From NCBI GenBank assembly GCA_947072265.1, contig CAMTHN010000046.1:1-5503 (forward strand): a stretch of DNA of 5,503 nucleotides, read 5' to 3'. The notes beneath the pieces are model-generated. The model saw only the letters and a program-made list of their open reading frames with translations, was not told the DNA's origin and searched no databases. This document shows, in pieces, positions 1-5,503 of this stretch; within the stretch, counting starts at the first letter, position 1; the number at the start of each line of letters is the position of its first letter. This DNA comes from an uncultured Clostridia bacterium (GTDB lineage Bacteria > Bacillota > Clostridia > Oscillospirales > Ruminococcaceae). The position numbers and the translations under genes are program-made.

Positions 1-867
1 CAATAAAAGAATAATATTTAATATTATAAAAAATATAATTAGAGATATATAGAAAGATATATTTTGTGTTTTAAATAAAAATATTCCTAGAATAATTAGT
101 GTTAAAAAAGATAGACTAGATATAATTAAATTAATTTTTGCTAATTGTTTTATAAAATCTAATCTTATTTTTTTATCGCTAAATCCCATTAATTTTTTTA
201 CAGAAAAGGTTTTTAGGTTTAACATAAAATAGTAAATAACACATATTAAATTTAAAATAATTAAGGATAGAACAAGTATTATTATAGAAGTATTTATTGG
301 CGGATTAATCTTTGAGGTATTTTTAATAGTTGCAGATATAGATGTGTTTTCTGTAAGATCTGATATAAAGTTTTCGGCTATATTTTTATTATCTGTATAT
401 AGTTCATATTCGGTGTTAATATTTTCTTTATCTGCAGATGATAATCTTCTAATTTCTAGTATATTTTCTTTTATAATTAGATTTATTTTTCCAATTTGGT
501 TGGGGGAATCTGAATCTAAAGAAGATATGAAAAAATTTTTTTCAAAATTATTGTCTAGCCAAGTTCCTTTCTCTACAATAATATTTTTATAAAATGAAGT
601 TGGATCAGGAATAGATGCAAAAAAAACAATTTTTTCTTTATTATCTAGAGGAATATAGGATTGTTTTACAAGATTTAGATTGTATTTAGTAGATAAATCT
701 TCTAATATATTTAGAGTTTCATCAGGAGGGAGATTGCTATTTAGATTAAAAGTTATTTTATCTTGCTGTATAATATTTAAAAGTTCTAATTTTGTAAATA
801 TTTCTATAAACATGAAACTAGAAAAAATATATAAAACAACAACTAGAGATATAAGTATTTTTTTCAT
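1..867 (-). CDS. Bacteriocin-associated integral membrane protein (DUF1430 type), 3' end cut off by the window
   Basis: The frame is open from ATG at 867 to position 1, giving 289 residues without a stop; the C-terminal part lies outside. A GAGGA ribosome binding site sits 6 bases before the ATG. Residues 1-24 form an N-terminal membrane segment after MKK. Residues about 30-190 form a polar extracytoplasmic-like region. Hydrophobic segments follow at about 194-216, 246-265 and 271-289. A KKLMGFS motif (224-230) follows the second segment, in the cytosolic position where FtsX-like permeases and DUF1430 proteins carry such a sequence. Proteins of this family are usually about 650-700 residues with seven or more membrane spans, so a little under half is seen. 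They sit beside lactococcin 972-type bacteriocin genes and are thought to act in self-immunity or export with an ABC ATPase. The gene lies directly downstream of such a bacteriocin gene. Family assignment is from pattern and context; whether it gives immunity or transport is not settled by the sequence. Confidence 0.85.
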   Translation of the reverse strand, partial: MKKILISLVVVLYIFSSFMFIEIFTKLELLNIIQQDKITFNLNSNLPPDETLNILEDLSTKYNLNLVKQSYIPLDNKEKIVFFASIPDPTSFYKNIIVEKGTWLDNNFEKNFFISSLDSDSPNQIGKINLIIKENILEIRRLSSADKENINTEYELYTDNKNIAENFISDLTENTSISATIKNTSKINPPINTSIIILVLSLIILNLICVIYYFMLNLKTFSVKKLMGFSDKKIRLDFIKQLAKINLIISSLSFLTLIILGIFLFKTQNISFYISLIIFFIILNIILLL

Positions 868-917
868 CTATCATCCTCATTTTCTATTTATTACTAATAT
901 TATATATTATTTAACCC

Positions 918-958
918 AAAGAAAGTGAAATAGATATTATATCTATTTCACTTTCTTT
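918..958 (-). terminator. Perfect 19-bp stem-loop between bacteriocin and membrane-protein genes
   Basis: Arms 918-936 and 940-958 are exact reverse complements around a 3-base loop (937-939). The structure lies 24 bases after the bacteriocin stop and 50 bases before the next ATG. There is no T-run beyond the stem on the minus strand (GGGTTAAA follows), but the 3' arm itself ends CTTTCTTT. It is therefore more likely a leaky terminator, or an RNA-stabilising or processing hairpin, than a full stop. Such a structure would give more bacteriocin transcript than membrane-protein transcript. That role is inferred from position. Confidence 0.6.
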
Positions 959-981
959 ATATCTATGATATATTTTAAGAT

Positions 982-1287
982 TTATTTATCATCATAGTAA
1001 CTAGAATCAACTGCAAATCTTCTAGAAGGAGCATTTGCATATGTAGTTGTTCCTGCTGCTTGCCAAGGTGAACTGTAGAAATATGATCCTTGTACAGATG
1101 ATTTATGGGTTTTAGTTGGATGGTAATAATTAGACCAAACACTACCACCAGAACTATTGTTTACGCCATAATTCCATCTACCACCTGATGGGGTATTAGT
1201 TGTTGCGGCTAAAACAGGGATAGCTAGGATAGAAATTATTGCAATTGCCATTGATGTGGAAAGGATTTTTTTATTTAATTTTTTCAT
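982..1287 (-). CDS. Lactococcin 972-family bacteriocin precursor
   Basis: This 101-residue secreted peptide has a textbook Sec signal. The basic start MKKLNKK is followed by a hydrophobic core (8-23) and a VLA-A cleavage site after residue 27 or 28, leaving a mature peptide of about 73-74 residues. The mature part begins with GGRWNYGV (35-42) and holds VWSNYYHPTKTH (50-61). This corresponds to the W-x-x-G-x-G...SNYxHxxKTH core of lactococcin 972. There are no cysteines, as expected for the family. Lactococcin 972 binds lipid II and blocks septum formation in closely related cells; that activity is known for the founder and only inferred here. The end (SSYYDDK) is acidic and differs from the aromatic FYYNFW end of the founder. 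The start is fixed by a perfect AGGAGGA at 1294-1300, 6 bases before ATG. The partner membrane-protein gene follows. Confidence 0.9.
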   Translation of the reverse strand: MKKLNKKILSTSMAIAIISILAIPVLAATTNTPSGGRWNYGVNNSSGGSVWSNYYHPTKTHKSSVQGSYFYSSPWQAAGTTTYANAPSRRFAVDSSYYDDK

Positions 1288-1317
1288 ATTATATCCTCCT
1301 AACTTTAGTATATTATT

Positions 1318-1350
1318 AGTATATCAAAAATATCTACATTAAAATGTCAT
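1318..1350 (-). promoter_or_regulatory. Possible extended -10 promoter of the bacteriocin gene
   Basis: On the minus strand TGATATACT (1318-1326) reads as an extended -10 element (TG-n-TATACT) about 30 bases before the bacteriocin ATG. The best -35-like match, ATGACA at 1345-1350, is 21 bases away. That is too far for a standard pair, so the extended -10 would have to carry the activity. In such AT-rich DNA chance matches are common. Confidence 0.3.
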
Positions 1351-1376
1351 ATATTGTAATATAATGGATACATTTT
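1341..1376. terminator. AT-rich dyad after gene A, weak terminator candidate
   Basis: AAAATGT (1341-1347) and ACATTTT (1370-1376) are exact inverted repeats, and an imperfect inner pairing (CATATATTG with TAATATAATG) lies between them. The dyad starts at the last base of gene A's stop codon on the minus strand and ends in TTTT in either direction. It could end the gene A transcript and separate it from the bacteriocin unit. The stem has almost no GC, so stability is doubtful. The -35-like element of the proposed bacteriocin promoter overlaps it. Confidence 0.25.
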
Positions 1377-2884
1377 TATGGTAACTTATATATTTTTTTA
1401 AACTCAATTATTACAGCAGATATAAGTTTTCTCATATCTGCCACTCGTTTTTCTACTGTTTTTGATCTAATTGCATATTTGCTTTTATAAGTAGCTATTT
1501 TAAATTTTATAGCTTTTAGTAACTCTCGTAATCCAAGTTCATGTTCTAGAATCCAGATACAGTTTAGACTTTCAGGGTTTGATTCTATTAAGGCTAATAT
1601 TTTTTCAGCAGGATATATTGATATATAGGTCTGTTTTAAAAATGTTCCTATATTACGATAGGCTCTTTTCATATGTGATGTAGGTGTTGATGGGGAATTA
1701 ATAAGATGATAGTCTCTCATAGATAAAACTGTTTTATTATATTTATCTAATAAAGGATCAATAGCTGGCATATTTGCAAATAGATTTTTATTTATAGGAA
1801 TTATGTCTCTGGCAGAGTTAGACAAGTATACTAAAATATCAAATAATTGATCGGATGTTATATCAGGGTATTCATTTTCTGGATAACAATTTGTAGCATC
1901 AGTAGGTTTTTTAGGTGCTTTTTCTCCTTTTTTTGATTTATGTCTTGGTTTTAAAGATTCTAGAAGATTAGCACTAGACATATCGGTGGCAGTGGCAGAT
2001 GCATTTAAATCTGCCAGCTGTTCTAGGGATAATATAGGTGGTGGAGGTGTAGATGGTTTTGATGTAGATGGATGACTATCATCACTAGGCGGAACAATTA
2101 ATGGCGTTAATGATAGATCAACTAGTTCTTTACCACTAAATACAGTTTTATATACAAATGTACTGCTGTCGCTTGATATAGGAGGGGGTTTACTAGCTGG
2201 AAAAATTATATCGTCAAGAGTTGGTGGATCGGAAAACATCATATCTGGTGGAGGTGGAGGTGGAGTTTTAGGAATTATATTTTCAGGTGTTTCTTGCAGA
2301 TTGGATATTGTTTGCATAAATGATTGAATATCCTCCCAATCTTCATCTTGGATGGGGGCAAGGTTTGCATATGATTCTAGGTTGTCAAGGTCTATAGGTT
2401 TTGGAGTAGAAGGTTTGTTGATAATATCTTCAATATCTTGCCAATCTTGTTCTACGCTTGGAAATGCTATATCATTAAGACTAATTTTTGAAGTTGCAGC
2501 AGAGGTAGATGGATATGCAGAGGGTTGCGTTGTTGTACTCATACGAGGAATTTTATTAGAAGGCGAATATTCAGTTTGTTCGATAGTTCTTTTATTAGAT
2601 TTAGGAAATTGTGGAGATTGTTCTATAGAAGGAGTTTTTGGTATAGGAGGCATTGGAGAGGGTGTTTGAGGATAGGGTGTATCTGGTGTTATTGGAAATT
2701 TTTTAGGAGATAAAGTTGTAGGAGAGGGTGTTTTTGGAGGAGGATCAGATATTAACGAATGTCCTGTCCAATTAACAACAGATGGCATAATAAAATCCTC
2801 TTCATTTAATGGAGCAGATGTAACTTTAGGGATTGATATATCAGTTAGATTTTTTTGTTTTGATTTTTTATTTTTGGGAAACAT
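1376..2884 (-). CDS. Gene A: proline-rich paralog with acidic-Trp modules and a C-terminal helical domain, function unknown
   Basis: The 502-residue product is not recognised. It has no signal peptide and no membrane segment. The visible layout is as follows. A basic leader MFPKNKKSKQK is at 1-11. A Pro/Ser/Thr region (47-95) holds nine S/T-P pairs, including SPKK at 59-62. An acidic-Trp helix (FPSVEQDWQDIEDIINK) is at 141-157. A second module at 167-191 reads LDNLESYANLAP then EDW. A run of six prolines is at 208-213, and a Y-box (YKTVFSGKELVDLS) at 245-258. A further PPPP is at 280-283, and a basic cluster KPRHKSKKGEKAPKKP at 312-327. The C-terminal domain (about 343-502) has IYPAEKILALI at 423-433 and LEHEL at 446-450, and ends KKIYKLP. 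The start is supported by AGGAGA at 2892-2897, 7 bases before ATG. Gene B lies 45 bp upstream on the same strand, so co-transcription is likely. The modules are more diverged from B than B's are from C. Most of the protein before residue 340 looks disordered. Adhesin, effector or cytosolic scaffold are all possible. Confidence 0.85.
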   Translation of the reverse strand: MFPKNKKSKQKNLTDISIPKVTSAPLNEEDFIMPSVVNWTGHSLISDPPPKTPSPTTLSPKKFPITPDTPYPQTPSPMPPIPKTPSIEQSPQFPKSNKRTIEQTEYSPSNKIPRMSTTTQPSAYPSTSAATSKISLNDIAFPSVEQDWQDIEDIINKPSTPKPIDLDNLESYANLAPIQDEDWEDIQSFMQTISNLQETPENIIPKTPPPPPPDMMFSDPPTLDDIIFPASKPPPISSDSSTFVYKTVFSGKELVDLSLTPLIVPPSDDSHPSTSKPSTPPPPILSLEQLADLNASATATDMSSANLLESLKPRHKSKKGEKAPKKPTDATNCYPENEYPDITSDQLFDILVYLSNSARDIIPINKNLFANMPAIDPLLDKYNKTVLSMRDYHLINSPSTPTSHMKRAYRNIGTFLKQTYISIYPAEKILALIESNPESLNCIWILEHELGLRELLKAIKFKIATYKSKYAIRSKTVEKRVADMRKLISAVIIEFKKIYKLP

Positions 2885-2929
2885 TTTATACTCTCCTTTA
2901 TTAACATATATTAATATATTTAATTTAAC

Positions 2930-4336
2930 CTAATTTAATTTATATATTTTTTTAAAGATGTCTCTAACTTCTGCAACAAGATTTTGTATAACTTTTAATC
3001 TTATTGCAATTCTATTTGGTCTTAATGAAGGAGTGCTTCTAAAATCATTTTGTTTTGTTTTGAAAGTATTTAGAGTAGCGGTTAATTTTTCCTCATGTTC
3101 TAAAAAACATATACATTTTAGTTCATCAGGGTTTTCTTCTATCAAATCTAATATTCTTTGAGCTGGATATATTTTCAGATAAGTACTCTTAATAAATGAA
3201 AAAATTTTTGAATTGTTTTTTCTAATATTAGACCTAAATCCAGTATATCTTGCTACACTATTAATAGGAGATAAAGATTTAGATAAAATAGTTTTATTAT
3301 ATTTGTCTATTATATTATCTAGATAAGGATCTTTTATTGGATTAAAAATACTTGGATTTAATTCTACCTCTTTTATAGAAGAGTTGGCAGAATGCTCCAT
3401 TATTTTAAATAATTGTTCTGAAGTTAGATTAAATGATTGTTTGGAATCAGAATCAGGAGTAGCAGAAGGTGAAGTAGAATCATGAGGATTAGAATCAGTA
3501 TCAGAAGGTGGAGTAGCACTAGTAGGAGCAGGAGGAATAGGAAATTGGCTATCTGAGAAAGGTATCTCTGTGGATAAAGAGATATTACAATTATTTTGAC
3601 TAGGTAAATTAAATTTATTAGAGTCTTCTAGGTTAATTCCATTTACAATTGATGATAATTTAACTAGTTCTTCTGCTGTAAAAACAGTCTCATAAATAGG
3701 TAGATTTTGAGGAATATTATTATCTAAAGGTTTTATAGGTGGAGTGTTAATAATAGGTGTAGGTATTTGTATGGTATCAGTGTAAAGTATCTCGTCTAAA
3801 TCAGATTGATCTATAGTAGCGAGGTTTTCGTATTGTTCTAGATTGTTAAAATTAATATCATCTTGAGGTGGATCGGTTTCATTTATAAAATTTGCAAGCT
3901 CTCTCCAATCATCTTCATCTACGGGAGAGAGGTTTTCGTATTGTTCTAGATTGTTAAAATTAATATCATCTTGAGGTGGATCGGTTTCATTTATAAAATT
4001 TGCAAGCTCTCTCCAATCATCTTCATCTACGGGAGAGAGGTTTTCGTATTGTTCTAGATTGTTAAAATAAGTAGTTTTTGTAGATATAGGGCGATTAATA
4101 ATAGATTCTATATCTTTCCAATCATCTTCTAATGAAGGGATAGTTTGGGGAGGTGTTTCAGAAATATCGTTAATGTTGATTGTTGTGAGAGGGGAAGATT
4201 TACTAGGCTTTTCACGAGGTGTTTTTAAGGATATAGGGTTTATCGGGTCTTTTTTACGAGTTTTTTTTGAGGATAGAGGGTTTAAATCCTCAAGATGGTG
4301 TAATTTTCTTTTTTTGCTTTTACTTCTAGTAAACAT
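2930..4336 (-). CDS. Gene B: modular paralog with 36-residue repeats, function unknown
   Basis: The 468-residue product is not recognised. It has no signal peptide, membrane segment or LPXTG-type anchor. A strongly basic leader MFTRSKSKKRK (1-11) is followed by further basic residues up to about 46. A first acidic-Trp helix (IPSLEDDWKDIESIINRP) is at 66-83. Repeat units of 36 residues begin at 91 and 127: each reads FNNLEQYENLSPVDEDDW, then a RELANFINE helix and a TDPPQDD linker. A third, degenerate unit from 163 lacks the Trp. The Y-box (YETVFTAEELVKLS) is at 215-228, followed by NGINLED at 232-238. A Ser/Pro/Asp-rich linker at 255-300 leads to the C-terminal domain (305-468). This domain has TSEQLF, DKYNKTILS, IYPAQRILDLI at 389-399, an invariant Cys408 and a KKIYKLN end. 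ATG at 4336 is supported by AGGAGA at 4344-4349, 7 bases away. It is probably co-transcribed with gene A. The basic leader could bind nucleic acid or act as a localisation signal in a host cell; both are inference. Confidence 0.87.
   Translation of the reverse strand: MFTRSKSKKRKLHHLEDLNPLSSKKTRKKDPINPISLKTPREKPSKSSPLTTININDISETPPQTIPSLEDDWKDIESIINRPISTKTTYFNNLEQYENLSPVDEDDWRELANFINETDPPQDDINFNNLEQYENLSPVDEDDWRELANFINETDPPQDDINFNNLEQYENLATIDQSDLDEILYTDTIQIPTPIINTPPIKPLDNNIPQNLPIYETVFTAEELVKLSSIVNGINLEDSNKFNLPSQNNCNISLSTEIPFSDSQFPIPPAPTSATPPSDTDSNPHDSTSPSATPDSDSKQSFNLTSEQLFKIMEHSANSSIKEVELNPSIFNPIKDPYLDNIIDKYNKTILSKSLSPINSVARYTGFRSNIRKNNSKIFSFIKSTYLKIYPAQRILDLIEENPDELKCICFLEHEEKLTATLNTFKTKQNDFRSTPSLRPNRIAIRLKVIQNLVAEVRDIFKKIYKLN
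3821..4068 (-). repeat. In-frame 108-bp perfect tandem duplication inside gene B (about 2.3 copies)
   Basis: Bases 3821-3928 and 3929-4036 are identical over all 108 positions, and the first 32 bases recur a third time at 4037-4068. The length equals 36 codons, so the reading frame is kept and each unit encodes one NLEQYENL-DDW module. The lack of even silent differences means the duplication is recent or continually homogenised. Copy number could change by slippage or recombination. Confidence 0.97.
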
Positions 4337-4409
4337 GCCATAGTCTCCTAAATATTATTTATGTCGTTTTTAAAAACAGATTAATTTAAATTTATTTTAG
4401 AATATTTAA

Positions 4410-4437
4410 GTTATATTATGATATATATATGTTTAAA
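4410..4437 (-). promoter_or_regulatory. Weak promoter candidate upstream of gene B
   Basis: The 187-bp gap between genes C and B (4337-4523) holds, on the minus strand, TTTAAA at 4432-4437 and TATAAC at 4410-4415 with 16 bases between. They match 4 of 6 and 5 of 6 consensus bases. The elements overlap the remnant reading frame. The gap also contains a 12-bp palindrome (4366-4377) and a TA-rich tract (4421-4430). In this base composition the match could easily be chance. Confidence 0.2.
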
Positions 4438-4473
4438 TTTTTTTGATTTACGATGTCTCTTTTTAGGAAACAT
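4411..4473 (-). pseudogene. Remnant of a fourth family member: only the basic leader remains
   Basis: A 20-codon frame starts at ATG 4473 and reads MFPKKRHRKSKKFKH, then a few isoleucine-rich residues and TAA. The beginning matches the leaders of gene A (MFPKNKKSKQK) and gene B (MFTRSKSKKRK), which otherwise share little DNA. The rest of a family protein is missing. A clear AGGAGA-type ribosome binding site, present before A and B, is absent here (AATAAGAATATCAA precedes the ATG). The simplest reading is a paralog whose body was deleted. It may instead be a leftover of recombination between neighbours, or a very short expressed basic peptide. The frame is short, so chance cannot be fully excluded, but the leader similarity is specific. 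Confidence 0.5.
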
Positions 4474-4523
4474 TTGATATTCTTATTAATTTAAGCAGGC
4501 TATTTATATACGCCTATAGATTA

Positions 4524-5503
4524 TTAAAGGTTGTTTATTTCTTTATATTTTTCTTGAATACGGGATATTTGGGCTCTAATATTATCCTCTCTTCTATGTG
4601 CTATATACGGACGACTTGGTGGTTTTCTAGAATTATAATGCATATTTTTTTTAAGTTCATCTAACATACATTTTAAGGGGAGTTCATTCTCTAAAATAGA
4701 GAGACATTTTAATTCTGTAGGGCTAGATTTAATTAATTCTAGAATTTGTTTAGTAGGGTATATAGTAGGATATTTAGCCTTTGCAAGTGTACATATTTTT
4801 ACTGTTGAAAATTTTAGTGAATGCATATGTCCAGATGCAGTAACGATATTATTAATAGTAATATTTCTATTATATTCTTTTATAGCGGTATTAAAGGCAG
4901 ATACTTGATTTTTTATATTAAGACCATCATTTGTTAGAATACTTAATATAGTATTATTAAATTTTGTTTTATCATTATTACAATCAGATATATGTTTTAA
5001 TACTTTAAATATATCATCTGAAGTTGGAGAGGTCGAATTATGATTATTATGGTTTGATTTAGAGGATTGCGGTATAGGTGGTTCTATAGATGTTTCTATA
5101 GGTTGGTTATTCGTTGAATAAATTTGATCATTTTTATTTTCTAGCATGAATTTAGTTATATCTTCTAAATTTATACCATTTGGAGTTTCTGATAGTTTTA
5201 TTAGCTGTTCTTTTGTAAAAATAGTAGTATATACGGGAATATCAGGATAAATAGAGATTATATCTTTGGTTGAAACCATTGTATCTTCTATAGATAGATT
5301 TTTAGATGGGCAAGTATCATATATAGGGGTTGGAAATATTGTTGTTGAAGATAGATTCTCATCTTGGTTTGTGGAATTTGCAAGTTCTCTCCAATTATCT
5401 TCATCTACGGGAGCGAGGTTTTCGCATTGTTCTAGATTGTTAAAATTAATATCATCTTGAGGTGGGTCGGTTTCATTTATAAAATTTGCAAGCTCTCTCC
5501 AAT
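4524..5503 (-). CDS. Gene C: third modular paralog, 5' end outside the window
   Basis: The frame is open from the right edge (first full codon at 5501) to TAA at 4524, giving 325 visible residues. ATG 5279 is internal: the 74 codons upstream are in frame and encode family modules, so it is not the start. Visible residues 1-19 end one repeat unit (WRELANFINE, TDPPQDD). A second unit at 20-42 reads FNNLEQCENLAPVDEDNW. The Y-box (YTTIFTKEQLIKLS) is at 91-104, followed by NGINLED at 108-114. An Asn/Ser/Pro-rich linker leads to the C-terminal domain (about 160-325) with TSDDIF, IYPTKQILELI at 247-257, an invariant Cys266 and LENEL at 270-274. The Y-box region is closer to gene B than to gene A, but the C-terminal domain is clearly diverged from both, and the end (KEINNL) lacks their KKIYKL. 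The N-terminal leader and promoter are beyond the window. Function is unknown. Confidence 0.85.
   Translation of the reverse strand, partial: WRELANFINETDPPQDDINFNNLEQCENLAPVDEDNWRELANSTNQDENLSSTTIFPTPIYDTCPSKNLSIEDTMVSTKDIISIYPDIPVYTTIFTKEQLIKLSETPNGINLEDITKFMLENKNDQIYSTNNQPIETSIEPPIPQSSKSNHNNHNSTSPTSDDIFKVLKHISDCNNDKTKFNNTILSILTNDGLNIKNQVSAFNTAIKEYNRNITINNIVTASGHMHSLKFSTVKICTLAKAKYPTIYPTKQILELIKSSPTELKCLSILENELPLKCMLDELKKNMHYNSRKPPSRPYIAHRREDNIRAQISRIQEKYKEINNL
5375..5503 (-). repeat. Gene C copy of the gene B repeat module
   Basis: Compared with the gene B unit, bases 5415-5503 differ at only two positions (T to C near 5425, A to G near 5466). The preceding 5378-5414 differ at three positions from the corresponding stretch in gene B. 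This is much closer than the rest of the two genes. The repeat continues to the window edge, so more copies may follow. Confidence 0.9.

Noticed and set aside
344..592. Plus-strand open frame of 82 codons
   Set aside because: It lies opposite the membrane-protein gene, has no ribosome binding site, and its hydrophobic content only mirrors AT-rich antisense codons.
680..928. Plus-strand open frame of 82 codons
   Set aside because: It is antisense to the start of the membrane-protein gene and runs into the stem-loop; no recognisable start signal or protein pattern.
2352..2713. Two overlapping plus-strand frames with Gly/Arg-rich products
   Set aside because: They are the mirror of the proline-rich part of gene A, since proline codons read as glycine on the other strand; no ribosome binding site.
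2958..3161. Plus-strand open frame of 67 codons
   Set aside because: It lies opposite the conserved C-terminal domain of gene B, which is clearly the real coding sequence.
3821..4068. CRISPR array
   Set aside because: The repeats are 108 bp, directly adjacent without spacers, and in frame within a coding gene.
4366..4377. 12-bp palindrome GTTTTTAAAAAC as an operator
   Set aside because: Short AT-only symmetry is expected by chance in this spacer, and no second copy was seen before the other genes.
4480..4523. AGGC...GCCT hairpin after gene C as terminator
   Set aside because: The stem is only 4 bp with an 11-base loop and no T-run follows.
4524..5279. ATG at 5279 as the start of gene C
   Set aside because: The minus frame stays open upstream to the window edge and encodes family repeat modules, and no Shine-Dalgarno precedes this ATG.
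5266..5460. Plus-strand open frame of 64 codons
   Set aside because: It is antisense to the gene C modules that match gene B in the minus frame.

Overview
The window is strongly AT-rich and codes on the minus strand throughout. Every credible gene starts from the right and reads leftwards. The Shine-Dalgarno sequences are strong and of Gram-positive type (AGGAGA or AGGAGGA, 6-7 bases before ATG). Trp is written TGG and the visible stops are TAA or TAG, so nothing suggests a Mollicute-type code. Together with a lactococcin 972-type bacteriocin and its partner membrane protein, this points to a low-GC Firmicute-like bacterium, probably host-associated. The species cannot be named from the sequence.

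Right and centre (about 1376-5503): a tandem family of three long paralogous genes that I do not recognise, called A (1376-2884), B (2930-4336) and C (4524-5503, running off the right edge). A very short remnant (4411-4473) between B and C looks like the start of a fourth copy. The three proteins share one plan. A short basic leader begins Met-Phe (seen in A, B and the remnant; C's start is outside the window). Next comes a disordered, Pro/Ser/Thr-rich or Asn-rich region carrying acidic-tryptophan modules (NLExYxNL followed by DDW). Then come a Y-x-T-V/I-F box and another low-complexity linker. Last is a C-terminal helical domain of about 160 residues with an IYP...IL.LI...C...LE.E signature. 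None of the visible N-termini has a signal peptide, and no membrane segment or cell-wall anchor is seen. In gene B the module is duplicated exactly at DNA level (108 bp). Nearly the same DNA recurs in gene C although the C-terminal domains have diverged widely, which suggests recombination or gene conversion among the paralogs.

Left (about 1-1350): a bacteriocin locus. A 101-residue secreted, cysteine-free lactococcin 972-family peptide (982-1287) is followed by a perfect 19-bp stem-loop. After that comes the 5' part of a large multi-spanning membrane protein of the DUF1430 / bacteriocin-associated family (867 to beyond position 1). In known loci of this type an ABC-transporter ATPase usually follows, and here it would lie beyond the left edge.

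The bacteriocin and membrane-protein genes probably form one unit for killing competitors and self-protection or export. Genes B and A (45 bp apart, each with its own strong ribosome binding site) are probably co-transcribed. Whether the paralog family and the bacteriocin locus are functionally linked cannot be decided here: 88 bp and a possible separate promoter lie between them. The paralog family is the best candidate for something undescribed.
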